Shown piece after piece: positions 48,370 through 58,163 of a stretch of 64,000 nucleotides of DNA. This DNA comes from Gammaproteobacteria bacterium (GTDB lineage Bacteria > Pseudomonadota > Gammaproteobacteria > Steroidobacterales > Steroidobacteraceae): positions 1 to 64,000 of the forward strand of contig JAQGOF010000067.1 of the NCBI GenBank assembly GCA_028293745.1, given 5' to 3'. The translations under genes and the position numbers were made by a program. The notes below the pieces were generated by a model. It had not been told where the DNA came from. It saw only the letters and a program-made list of their open reading frames with translations, and did not search any database. Within the stretch, counting starts at the first letter, position 1; every line of letters starts with the position of its first letter.

Positions 48370-48392
48370 GTAGTCCTGCCGAACAGGACTAC
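48370..48392 (+). promoter_or_regulatory. Hairpin that includes the lysE-like Shine-Dalgarno
   Basis: GTAGTCCTG-CCGAA-CAGGACTAC is a perfect 9-bp stem with a 5-nt loop, ending 3 nt before the ATG at 48396. The only Shine-Dalgarno sequence, AGGA, is in the right arm, so folding would hide it. It could equally be a DNA operator. Confidence 0.6.
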
Positions 48393-48395
48393 ACC

Positions 48396-48983
48396 ATGAT
48401 CGACCCTCTCCCTTTCGCAACATACTCGTTCGTCATGTCCATCACGCCGGGGCCGAACAACGTCATGTTGACGGCGTCCGGGGCGACATTTGGTTTCCGT
48501 CGAACGGTGCCTCACATATTCGGAGTTTGCGCCGGCTTCAGCGTGGTGCTCCTCGCCGTCTGCGCCGGGTTGGACGCGCTCTTCACGCGCTGGCCGGAGG
48601 CTCAGACGGTGTTGCGATGGGCAGGCGCGGCGTACCTCGTCTACCTGGGCTGGCGGATTTTGCGCTCGGGCGAGGCAAAGGCCGGGCATAGCCCGAAACC
48701 CCTTACAGTGCTCGAGGCCGCGGCTTTTCAGTTCCTCAATCCCAAGGCGTGGGTGATGACGCTGACGGCCGCCGCAATGTTCCTGCCGCGTGAGCTGGGG
48801 TTCGTGACAGCGTGCGTGTACATGGTTGGCGTGATGGCGCTGATCAATCTGCCGTGCATCACCGCGTGGGCTCTTTTTGGCAGCTCCCTGCGAAGTTTCC
48901 TGGCCCGGCCCGCCGGCCGCGTTGCGTTCAATGCCATGATGTCGGTGGCCCTGGCCGTCACCGGCATCGCGATGGTGATGTAG
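48396..48983 (+). CDS. LysE/RhtB-family amino-acid exporter
   Basis: 195 residues from the ATG at 48396. Family motif SITPGPNNVMLTASGATFGFRR near the start, then about six hydrophobic segments (AYLVYLGWRIL, FLNPKAWVMTLTAA). The group exports lysine, threonine, homoserine or related compounds. The following MocR gene starts 30 nt later and is probably its regulator. Start region lies against a stable hairpin. Confidence 0.87.
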   Translation: MIDPLPFATYSFVMSITPGPNNVMLTASGATFGFRRTVPHIFGVCAGFSVVLLAVCAGLDALFTRWPEAQTVLRWAGAAYLVYLGWRILRSGEAKAGHSPKPLTVLEAAAFQFLNPKAWVMTLTAAAMFLPRELGFVTACVYMVGVMALINLPCITAWALFGSSLRSFLARPAGRVAFNAMMSVALAVTGIAMVM

Positions 48984-49013
48984 TAACCTGCAGCATCCAA
49001 CCAGTGAGGCACC

Positions 49014-50429
49014 GTGTTCGAGCTGTCACGCGACTCCACCGTTGCATTGGTTGACCAGATCGCCGAGCGGGTCACGAGCCTGGTCGAGCACGGCCAGTTG
49101 CCGGCCGGCGCGCGGCTGCCATCGATCCGCAAGCTGGCCAAGCTCGTCGGGGCGAGCCCCTTCACGGTGGTCGATGCCTACGATCGGCTGGTGGCCCGCG
49201 GAGTCATCGAGTCGCGTGCCGGGCGGGGCTTTTTCGTCTGCGGGCGGCGCCTGGCGACTCCCCTCCTCGCCATCGAGGCCTTGGTCGATTCGGCGGCCGA
49301 TCCGGGCTCCGATGCACTCGCGCTCGCGCGCATGTCGCTGTCCCACTCCTCGGACATCATCGCCGCAGGCTCCGGATTTCTACCCGAGAACTGGCTGATG
49401 GAAGCCGTGCCGGGCGCGGTGCTCAATCGTCTGTCGCGCGGCCGCCGGCCTCAGGCGTGGATGCAATGCGCGCCCCAGGGGCTGTTCGAGCTGCGCGAGC
49501 AGATCGCCGCGCGGCTGGTGCAACACGGCATAGCCGCCGGAGCCGCGAATATCGTTACGACTTTCGGCGCCTCTCAGGCATTCGACCTGCTGGGACGCAT
49601 CCTGTTTGCACCCGGAGATGCGGTGCTCGTGGAAGACCCAGGCTATTTCGTGCTGTTCGAACAGCTCAGGGGTCAGCACGTCAACCTCGTCCCGATTCCA
49701 CGGACCGCGGCGGGACCTGACCTGGACGCTCTCGAGAACGCCTGCCGCACCCATCGGCCACGCGCCTTCTTCACGCAGACGCTGCTGCACAATCCGACAG
49801 GCTCCAACAGCGCGCCGGCCAATTGTCACCGGGTGTTGTCGCTCGCGGAGCAATTCCACTTCGCTGTCATCGAGGACGATGTGTATGGTGACCTGCATGC
49901 CGGACCGGCAGTGCGGCTCGCGCAGATTGACGGCCTGCGGCATGTCATTCACGTAGGCAGCTTCACGAAGCTCATTGGTCCGGCGCTGCGAGTCGGTTTC
50001 GTCGCAGCTGAGCCGGCGCTGATCGCACAGATCGTCGAACGCAAGGTGTTATCGGTGCTCTCGGGATCAGCACTGCTCGAAGGTTTCGTCTCCGAAGTGC
50101 TTGACAGCGGCCGCTATCGAAAGCACGTGGACACCGTCCGGACGCGCCTGTCTCGTATGAGGCGCGATGCGCGCCAAGCTCTGGAGCGGGCCGGGGTTAC
50201 GTTCGAGAGTGCCGGGGGGGAAGGAATCTTCCTCTGGGGCCGCGTCCCTGATCGCGCGCCCGTGGACAAGCTGGTCCGCGACGCCAGGGAGCACTCCATC
50301 CTGCTGGCCAAGGGCTCTCTGTTCTCACCGTCGAGAGGTTGCGGCCAATGGCTGCGCTTCAACGTCGCGCACAGCACAGCGCCTGCGCTCATCCGATTTC
50401 TGGGTAACGCCCTCAGCGAAGCTGCCTGA
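49014..50429 (+). CDS. MocR-type (GntR HTH-aminotransferase) regulator
   Basis: 471 residues from a GTG at 49014 with GAGG 5 nt upstream. The N-terminal GntR winged helix (VALVDQIAERVTSLVEHGQLPAGARLPSIRKLAKLVGASPFTVVDAY) is fused to a fold-type I aminotransferase domain. PLP-binding Lys in VGSFTKLIGPALRVGF and Asp in VIEDDVYGDL are present, so cofactor binding is likely. MocR proteins sense PLP-linked amino compounds and often control neighbouring transporters, here the LysE-like exporter. Confidence 0.92.
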   Translation: MFELSRDSTVALVDQIAERVTSLVEHGQLPAGARLPSIRKLAKLVGASPFTVVDAYDRLVARGVIESRAGRGFFVCGRRLATPLLAIEALVDSAADPGSDALALARMSLSHSSDIIAAGSGFLPENWLMEAVPGAVLNRLSRGRRPQAWMQCAPQGLFELREQIAARLVQHGIAAGAANIVTTFGASQAFDLLGRILFAPGDAVLVEDPGYFVLFEQLRGQHVNLVPIPRTAAGPDLDALENACRTHRPRAFFTQTLLHNPTGSNSAPANCHRVLSLAEQFHFAVIEDDVYGDLHAGPAVRLAQIDGLRHVIHVGSFTKLIGPALRVGFVAAEPALIAQIVERKVLSVLSGSALLEGFVSEVLDSGRYRKHVDTVRTRLSRMRRDARQALERAGVTFESAGGEGIFLWGRVPDRAPVDKLVRDAREHSILLAKGSLFSPSRGCGQWLRFNVAHSTAPALIRFLGNALSEAA

Positions 50430-50508
50430 ACCATTACCTGCATGCTGGAACGCAGCAGGCGCATCATTAGTCAGACAGGCCCCCGGGACACATGGGTAAA
50501 CTGGCGTG

Positions 50509-51114
50509 ATGTTCCGCACAATACCGCCCGTCACCCGGGCGATCATCATCGCAAACGTCCTCGTGTTCCTGCTCGAGCAGGTCACCCCGGGCACGTTCAT
50601 CGACCTGTTCGCCTTGTGGCCGCTCGGCCCGCTGTTTCATCCCTGGCAGGTTGTCACGTACGCCTTCCTGCACGACCCGCGCAACATTCTGCACATCCTC
50701 TTCAATATGTTTGCGCTGTACATGTTCGGCGGCGCGCTCGAGGGCTTTTGGGGCAGCCGGCGATTCGCGGTGTTTTACTTCGCAAGCGTCCTGGCGGCAG
50801 CGGGAACTGAGCTCCTGGTCCTGACCGAGTCGAAGGTCGTGGAGCCGGTGATCGGCGCCTCCGGCGGTGTCTTCGGCCTGCTGCTGGGATTCGCCTGGTT
50901 CTTCCCGCGCCAGAGGCTGATGCTGCTGTTTCCACCCATCCCGATGCCCGCCTGGTTGTTCGTAACAGTCTACGGCGTGCTCGAGCTGGTGTTGGGTGTC
51001 ACCGGCGCGCAGGACAGTGTTGCTCACTTCGCGCACCTCGGCGGCATGCTGGGCGGGGCCATCATGATCCTGCTGTGGCGGACGCGAGACAGTGATAGAA
51101 GCGCTTTGCGCTGA
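50509..51114 (+). CDS. Rhomboid-family intramembrane serine protease
   Basis: 201 residues from the ATG at 50509. Six hydrophobic segments. Catalytic Ser in VIGASGGVFGLLLG and His in HFAHLGGMLGG; the oxyanion-side HILFNMFALYMFGG motif has His and Asn in place. Substrates unknown. It is in line with the downstream ABC genes but 69 bp away. Confidence 0.9.
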   Translation: MFRTIPPVTRAIIIANVLVFLLEQVTPGTFIDLFALWPLGPLFHPWQVVTYAFLHDPRNILHILFNMFALYMFGGALEGFWGSRRFAVFYFASVLAAAGTELLVLTESKVVEPVIGASGGVFGLLLGFAWFFPRQRLMLLFPPIPMPAWLFVTVYGVLELVLGVTGAQDSVAHFAHLGGMLGGAIMILLWRTRDSDRSALR

Positions 51115-51183
51115 TACAATCCGCGCCCGAAAGGAACCGGGAGGGAACTTTTGTGCCTGACCCTCCCTCTAGAGCGCCATCGT

Positions 51184-52107
<924 letters not shown>

Positions 52108-52162
52108 TTCGTCTGAAGGCACTCACAAGACGAGCCTGGTCCATCTTAAAGAAAGGGACTCC

Positions 52163-52897
52163 ATGCGTAACGTGGGCATCATCATGCGCCGCGAGCTTGC
52201 AAGTTACTTTGCGACGCCGCTCGCCTATGTCTTCATCCTGATCTTCCTGCTGCTCGCGAATGCCTTCACCTTCTATCTCGGGGGCTTTTTCGAGCGCGGC
52301 CAGGCCGATCTGCAGTGGTTCTTCTACTGGCATCCGTGGCTGTACCTGTTCCTGATCCCGGCCATCTCCATGCGCCTGTGGGCCGAGGAGCGCAAGTCCG
52401 GCAGCATCGAGCTGCTCATGACCCAGCCAGTGACGCTGTGGGAAGCCGTGCTGGGCAAATACTTTGCCGCCTGGCTCTTCGCGGCCCTGGCGCTCGTCCT
52501 GACATTCCCGATGTGGATCACGGTCAACTACCTGGGCAAGCCCGACAACGGCACCATCCTGGCTGCCTACATCGGCAGCCTGCTGCTCGCCGGCGGCTAT
52601 CTCGCCATCGGCTCGTGCATGTCCGCGCTGACCAACAACCAGGTCATCGCCTTCATCCTGGGGGTGGTCGCGTGTTTCGTCGTGCTGCTTGCGGGGTTCC
52701 CGCTGGTGCTGGATGCATTCCGCAGCTGGGCACCGCAATGGTTCGTGGATGCCATTGCCTCGCTGTCATTCCTCACGCACTTCGATTCCATCAAGAAAGG
52801 CGTGATCGACGTGCGCGACCTGTTGTATTTCGGGATGTTGGGCGCGTTCTTCCTGCTCGCGACCTCCATCGCGCTCGACTTGCGCAAAGCACACTAG
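52163..52897 (+). CDS. ABC-2 type permease (GldF-like)
   Basis: 244 residues with six hydrophobic segments; starts MRNVGIIMRRELASYFATPLAYVF, the common opening of these permeases, and has the cytoplasmic WAEERKSGSIELLMTQPV loop. It pairs with the ATPase just upstream. The cargo is unknown. Confidence 0.88.
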   Translation: MRNVGIIMRRELASYFATPLAYVFILIFLLLANAFTFYLGGFFERGQADLQWFFYWHPWLYLFLIPAISMRLWAEERKSGSIELLMTQPVTLWEAVLGKYFAAWLFAALALVLTFPMWITVNYLGKPDNGTILAAYIGSLLLAGGYLAIGSCMSALTNNQVIAFILGVVACFVVLLAGFPLVLDAFRSWAPQWFVDAIASLSFLTHFDSIKKGVIDVRDLLYFGMLGAFFLLATSIALDLRKAH

Positions 52898-52911
52898 CCG
52901 GACCCTACCCT

Positions 52912-54828
52912 ATGACGAATCGCTCGACACTCGGTGGCAGCGCACTCCTCGCGCTAGCTCTCCTGCTCGTGGGTCTCACGGTCCTCTTCGATCACGCCTT
53001 GCGCGGCTGGCGGCTGGACCTGACGGCCAATCATCTCTACACCACCGCGCCCGGTACCGATCGCATCCTGAAGAGCCTCAGGGAGCCGATCAACCTGTAC
53101 TTCTTCTACTCGGAGAAGCCGGCGACACAGATGCCGGACATCGCCACCTACGGGGTGCGCGTGCGGGAGTTCCTCGAAGAGATCGTGGCGCGCTCGGGCG
53201 GCAAGGTCCGGCTGCACGTCGTGGACCCGCAACCCTTCTCCGAGGACGAGGACCGCGCCTCGGAACTGGGAGTGCGGGGCAAGCCCCTGGATGCCGCCGG
53301 CAACCAGTTGTATTTCGGCCTGGCCGGGACCAACTCCACCGACGGCCACCAGGCCATCGAGTTCTTCGATCCCAAGAAAGAAGAGTTTCTCGAATACGAC
53401 ATCGTCAAGCTGGTCTACCAGCTGGCGAGCCCCAAGAAGCCGGTGGTCGGCTGGCTGTCGAGCCTGCCGATGGCGACCGGATTCGATCAGCAGACCGGGC
53501 AGATGCGCGAGCCGTGGGCGGTCTACAGCCAGGCGCAGCAGCTGTTCGATGTACGGCCCGTCGATGCGGCCTCGGGCAAGATCGATCCTGACCTCAGCGT
53601 GCTCGTGATCGCGCATCCGAAGAACCTGACCCCTGCGATGCAATTTGCAATCGATCAGTACGCCCTGCGCGGCGGACACGTCGCGATGTTCGTGGACCCG
53701 CTGGCCGATGCCGATCAGTCCGGGGCCGACCCGCAGAATCCGATGGCCGCCATGTCGGCCGATAAATCCTCGCAACCCGGACCCCTGCTCGCGGCGTGGG
53801 GCGTGCAGTTCAATCCCAAGCAGGTGGTCGCCGACCGGGGCCACGCGCTGCAGGTGTCAACGCGCCAGAGCGAGAGCCCGGTGCTGCACCTGGGGGTTCT
53901 CGGCCTGAATTCCAGCGACTTCACGGCTGGCGATGTCATCACGGCCGGCCTGTCGAGTATCAACGTGGCCACCGCCGGCAACCTCGAGCAGGTAAAAGGC
54001 GCGCAGACGAAGTTCGAGCCGCTGTTGGTCTCGAGCGCCGATGCGGCACTGCTCCCCACGGAGCGGTTCCAGATGCTGTTTGATCCGAACACGCTACGGG
54101 ACGGATTCAAGCCGACCGGCAAACGGTACGTAATGGGTGCCCGGGTGATCGGTAACGTCAAGACGGCGTTCCCCGCAGGGCCGCCGGCCGGCGTAACGCT
54201 GCCCGCGGGCCGGAGCGCGCTCAAGGAGTCCGCCAAGCCTCTCAACCTCGTCGTGTACGCCGATACCGACATGTTGACCGACTACCTGTGGGTGCATGCC
54301 CAGAGCGTGTTCGGGCAACGGGTCGAGCAGGTGTTTGCCAACAACGGCGACCTCGTCCTCAACACGCTCGACAACCTCGCGGGGAGCGCGGACCTGATCA
54401 GCGTGCGCGGCCGGGCGAGCTTCTCGCGTCCCTTCGACCGGGTGGAGCGGCTGCGCCACATCGCCGATGACCAGTTCCGTGCCAAGGAACAGGAGCTGGA
54501 GAAACAACTGCGTGACACCGAAGAGAAGCTCACGGCGCTGCAATCGCGCCGCAACGACAAGTCAGCCATGATCCTCAGCCCCGAGCAGGAAAAGGAGCTC
54601 GACAACTTCCAGGACGAGAAGCTGCGGATCCGCAAAGAGCTGCGGGCCGTCCGGGCCGGTCTCGACAAGGACATCAAGGGACTGGGTAACGAGCTGAAGA
54701 TCGTGAACATCATCGTGGTCCCGATTGTCTTTGCCGTGGTCGCCCTGCTCGTCGGGTTGTGGCGCAAACGGCAGCATCCCCCCGCTGTGACGCCCTTGAG
54801 CATGAAGGCCAAGGAGGCGCAGCCATGA
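52912..54828 (+). CDS. GldG-like ABC-associated membrane protein
   Basis: 638 residues from the ATG at 52912; the track's start upstream is out of family. One N-terminal helix (SALLALALLLVGLTVLF) and one near the C-terminus (IIVVPIVFAVVALLVGLW) frame a large periplasmic part with DUF-type GldG domains (LTANHLYTTAPGTDRILKSL; ALRGGHVAMFVDPL). A coiled-coil of about 70 residues (QELEKQLRDTEEKLTALQSRR) comes before the second helix. It starts 14 nt after the permease and overlaps the DUF4340 gene by four bases. Confidence 0.87.
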   Translation: MTNRSTLGGSALLALALLLVGLTVLFDHALRGWRLDLTANHLYTTAPGTDRILKSLREPINLYFFYSEKPATQMPDIATYGVRVREFLEEIVARSGGKVRLHVVDPQPFSEDEDRASELGVRGKPLDAAGNQLYFGLAGTNSTDGHQAIEFFDPKKEEFLEYDIVKLVYQLASPKKPVVGWLSSLPMATGFDQQTGQMREPWAVYSQAQQLFDVRPVDAASGKIDPDLSVLVIAHPKNLTPAMQFAIDQYALRGGHVAMFVDPLADADQSGADPQNPMAAMSADKSSQPGPLLAAWGVQFNPKQVVADRGHALQVSTRQSESPVLHLGVLGLNSSDFTAGDVITAGLSSINVATAGNLEQVKGAQTKFEPLLVSSADAALLPTERFQMLFDPNTLRDGFKPTGKRYVMGARVIGNVKTAFPAGPPAGVTLPAGRSALKESAKPLNLVVYADTDMLTDYLWVHAQSVFGQRVEQVFANNGDLVLNTLDNLAGSADLISVRGRASFSRPFDRVERLRHIADDQFRAKEQELEKQLRDTEEKLTALQSRRNDKSAMILSPEQEKELDNFQDEKLRIRKELRAVRAGLDKDIKGLGNELKIVNIIVVPIVFAVVALLVGLWRKRQHPPAVTPLSMKAKEAQP

Positions 54829-55955
54829 CTGCACGCCGTGTCACCATCCTCCTGATCGCCGGCGTGCTGGTGATCGTGCTGGCGGTGTGGCTGTCGTCAA
54901 AGCGGCAAGTCGAGCGCGGCACACTGGCTGGCGACCCCGTTGTGGCCGGGCTGGAAAAAAGCTCGCTCAACTCCATCACCGAAGTGCGTCTGAGCAAGGG
55001 CGACGGAACCAAGACGACTCTCAAGAAAGGGGCGACGGACTGGAGCGTCGGCGAGCGCGACTACCCCGCGGATTCGGGCAAGGTTCGCAAGCTGCTGCTG
55101 GACCTCGCCGCGTTGAACGTGGTGGAGGAGAAAACCCGCACGCCGGATTACTACCCTGCGCTCGGGGTCGAGGACACTACTTCGGCCAAGGCTACTGGAA
55201 CCCGTGTCGATGCGGTCACAGGGGCGAAAACCTACAGCGTGATCGTCGGCAAATCCTCTGGGGCGAAATCCGGGTATGTGCGCGTAGTCAACACGCCGCA
55301 GAGCTTCCTGGCGGCACCGCTGATCACCCTCGATGCCGATCCGCGACGGTGGCTGGATCACACGTTGATCGATATTCCACAGGATCGGGTCAAGGAGTTT
55401 GCGGTGAAGCCCGCTCAGGGACCTGCGTATACCGCCACTCGCCCGAACAAGGACCAGGCCGACTTCACGGTCGCCGAGGTGCCGAAAGGCCGCGAATTGA
55501 GCAGCCCTGCCGCGGCGGATCCCATTGCCGGATCGCTCGCCAGCGTCTCACTGGATGACGTGCAGCACGCGCCACAGACACCTCCGGCGGGAGTGTCGCA
55601 CGCGGTTTTCAGCACCTTCGACGGACTGAAGATCGATGTCGCAGGCCGCAAGGAAGGCACCAAAACGCTCGTGTCCTTCACGCCGAGCTCGACTGCCAAG
55701 GAAACGGAAGCCGAGGCGAAGACGCTCGCAGCGCGCCTCAACGGCTGGGAGTTTGAAATCCCGAGCTACAAGTACGACGGCCTGTTCCGGCCGTTGGATG
55801 ACCTGCTGAAGAAGCCGGAGCCGGCAGCGAAAGGAGCCAAGGGCAAGGCGGGCGACAAGGAGGCCGCGAAGGACGGTCAGAAGCCTGGCAAAGCTGGCAA
55901 GAAGTCGACGCCAGCGCCCGCCGCCGATGCGGCGCCACCGGGTCCCGGCAAGTAA
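54825..55955 (+). CDS. DUF4340 domain protein of the Gld-like ABC set
   Basis: 376 residues. An N-terminal anchor helix (VTILLIAGVLVIVLAVWL) and a periplasmic DUF4340 region (TDWSVGERDYPADSGKVRKLLLDLAALNVVEEKT) are followed by a low-complexity Lys/Ala/Gly/Pro tail (about 330-376). Always found behind GldG-like genes in such sets; function unknown. Convergent with lptG, stop codons only 10 bp apart. Confidence 0.87.
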   Translation: MTARRVTILLIAGVLVIVLAVWLSSKRQVERGTLAGDPVVAGLEKSSLNSITEVRLSKGDGTKTTLKKGATDWSVGERDYPADSGKVRKLLLDLAALNVVEEKTRTPDYYPALGVEDTTSAKATGTRVDAVTGAKTYSVIVGKSSGAKSGYVRVVNTPQSFLAAPLITLDADPRRWLDHTLIDIPQDRVKEFAVKPAQGPAYTATRPNKDQADFTVAEVPKGRELSSPAAADPIAGSLASVSLDDVQHAPQTPPAGVSHAVFSTFDGLKIDVAGRKEGTKTLVSFTPSSTAKETEAEAKTLAARLNGWEFEIPSYKYDGLFRPLDDLLKKPEPAAKGAKGKAGDKEAAKDGQKPGKAGKKSTPAPAADAAPPGPGK

Positions 55956-55965
55956 CAGCAGCAAG

Positions 55966-57033
55966 TCAGCGCGCGCGGGCCAGCAGCAGCAAAGTCACCG
56001 TTGCCAGCAACGCTGTTGGCAACCACGCGAGCAGCACCGGGTTGAGATCGAACACCACGGTGCCGCTGTCGATCAGCCGCTGCAGCAGGAACAGCGCGAT
56101 ACCAGCCACCAGCCCCATCAACATGCGCGTGCCCGCCCCCGCCGAGCGCAGTGACCCCAACACGAACGGGATCGCCAGCAGCACCGAGAACAGGATCGCA
56201 ACCGTGCGCGCGAGCCGCGACGAAAACGCGAACAGGTAGTCGCGCGCGCTCAGAGAATTGGCCTGCATGTAGCGGATCAGCTTCAACAACGCGCGGCTGT
56301 TGAGCTGCGCCGGACTCTCAACCGCTAGACCCAGAAATCCCGCCGTGACATTCGATTCCAGCACCCGTTGACCGGGCGGCGGCGCGATCACGCGCTCCGG
56401 GGTAAAGCGCGACTCGGTGTAGTCGGTCAACAGCCAGGTGCGATTGGCTCCCGCAGTCGCACCCGCCGCGTGGCCTATCGCGCGCAGCCGGTGATCGGCC
56501 GAGAGCTCGAAAATCTGCATGCCACTGAACTGCCGCTGCCCCGATTGGCGCGCGACGTTGATGATGAGGTTTCCATCCCTCACCCACGCGCCGCTGCCGC
56601 CGCCGAAGCTGACATTATTGAATTTGCTGAACGCCTTCTGCTCCTTGGCCGCTTCGTGCAGCGGCGGAGCCATGACCTCTCCCAACAGCAGCTCCACGCC
56701 AATCAGAATCAGGCCGGCAATCGCAGCTGCTCCCGCGATGCGCTGGGTAGATACACCGGTCGCACGCACCACGACGAGCTCGCTGCCTCGCGCCAGCGAC
56801 CCCATGCCCAGCAGCGAGCCCATCAGCGCAGTGATCGGCAGCAGCTCGTAGGCCTGCTGCGGAAGATTGAGCAGTGTGAACCACAAGGCGCTGAGGGCGC
56901 TGTAGCGACCCACGCCAATGTCATCCTGCTGATCGATGAAAATGAACAGTCCCCCCAGAACGAGGAACACGGACATGACCATAAGCACCGATCCGATGAT
57001 GGTGCGCACGATGTATCGATCCAGGACGGTCAT
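55966..57033 (-). CDS. lptG: LPS export permease LptG
   Basis: 355 residues from the ATG at 57033, overlapping the lptF stop (ATGA). Six transmembrane segments, three on each side of a periplasmic beta-jellyroll (SGAWVRDGNLIINVARQSG...QIFELSADHRL). N-terminal LDRYIVRTIIGSVLMVMSVFLVL is typical of LptG. With LptF and LptB2 it extracts lipopolysaccharide from the inner membrane. The order lptF-lptG beside pepA is the usual gammaproteobacterial one. Confidence 0.92.
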   Translation of the reverse strand: MTVLDRYIVRTIIGSVLMVMSVFLVLGGLFIFIDQQDDIGVGRYSALSALWFTLLNLPQQAYELLPITALMGSLLGMGSLARGSELVVVRATGVSTQRIAGAAAIAGLILIGVELLLGEVMAPPLHEAAKEQKAFSKFNNVSFGGGSGAWVRDGNLIINVARQSGQRQFSGMQIFELSADHRLRAIGHAAGATAGANRTWLLTDYTESRFTPERVIAPPPGQRVLESNVTAGFLGLAVESPAQLNSRALLKLIRYMQANSLSARDYLFAFSSRLARTVAILFSVLLAIPFVLGSLRSAGAGTRMLMGLVAGIALFLLQRLIDSGTVVFDLNPVLLAWLPTALLATVTLLLLARAR

Positions 57034-58115
57034 GAGCGAAGTCTCAAGCGCAAATTCGCCAGCATGCGCGGACCCGCGATGAAGGCGAGGGCCAGCAACA
57101 CGATCGCGGCATGGGTCCACCACAGACCCAGGAATTCAGGAATCGTACCGCGTGCCAGCCAGACTCTGCCGGCCGAGACCAGGTTGGAGTACGCGAAATA
57201 CACCACGATCGTGAGCCACACACGCGAGTAGCGTCCCTGACGAGGCCGTAAGCGTGCGAGCGGCACGGCGATCAATGTGAGAACCAGACACATCGTGGGC
57301 AGCGCGATCCGCCAATGCAGCTCGGCTCGCTTTTCGGGATCCCTCGAGCCGATCAGGTCTTGCGTAGGCTGTGCTTCGATATTTTTGACCACATCGGAAG
57401 GTGTCGGCACCTGAATGGGAACCACGTGCTCGGCGAAGCGGACGATTCGAAATTGCGGGCTTCCGGGCACGCCTTCGAAACGTTCACCGTCATACAGCGT
57501 GATCGTGTGTGTCATGCCATCCGCCGTGACGGAGTGACGCGCGCGCTCGGCCAGCGCAACTTCGACGCGCGGACCGCGGTTATGTTCGACGAACACATTG
57601 CCAAGTGTGCCATCCGGATTCACGTCTTCCGCATAGACAACCGCACTGCCACCGAAAGTGCGGAATTTCCCTGGCGCAATTGCCGCAAAACGACCCGCGC
57701 GCGCGGCCGCGCTCCTGAGGCTGAGAGTGCGAGCTGTAGCGTCGGGTGAGAGCGAAAGCGTCAGCCACGCCAACCCGGCCGCCACGACGATCGCCAACAG
57801 AGCAACGGGCGTGTAGACGGTACCCGGGCCCACGCCACAGGCGAGTGCAGCCGCCATTTCACTGTCGTGGTACATACGGCCAAACGCCAATACCACGCCC
57901 AGGAGCAGGCCCACCGGGATCAGAATGCTCAGGTTCTGCAATGCGCCCAGCCAGATCAGCTGCAGCACGACGCCCTGCGGAAACTGGTTGACGGCGGCTC
58001 GCTCCAGCACAACGGCGACCTGGTTGGCCAGCAGAATGACCAGCAGGACCGCGGTCACGACCACGGAGGCCACCACCACTTCCCGAAAAATGTAGCGCCC
58101 GAGGATTTTCCCCAA
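57030..58115 (-). CDS. lptF: LPS export permease LptF
   Basis: 361 residues. Begins ILGRYIFREVVVASVVVTAVLLVILL and has six transmembrane segments around a jellyroll domain (GKFRTFGGSAVVYAEDVNPDGTLGNVFVEH). Partner of LptG. Its start codon is 48 bp from pepA on the other strand, so both promoters must share that short gap. Confidence 0.93.
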   Translation of the reverse strand: MGKILGRYIFREVVVASVVVTAVLLVILLANQVAVVLERAAVNQFPQGVVLQLIWLGALQNLSILIPVGLLLGVVLAFGRMYHDSEMAAALACGVGPGTVYTPVALLAIVVAAGLAWLTLSLSPDATARTLSLRSAAARAGRFAAIAPGKFRTFGGSAVVYAEDVNPDGTLGNVFVEHNRGPRVEVALAERARHSVTADGMTHTITLYDGERFEGVPGSPQFRIVRFAEHVVPIQVPTPSDVVKNIEAQPTQDLIGSRDPEKRAELHWRIALPTMCLVLTLIAVPLARLRPRQGRYSRVWLTIVVYFAYSNLVSAGRVWLARGTIPEFLGLWWTHAAIVLLALAFIAGPRMLANLRLRLRS

Positions 58116-58163
58116 CCGAAGGCTCGCTTAGTTACACTGGCAAAAATTTCAAGGGGAGATCGA

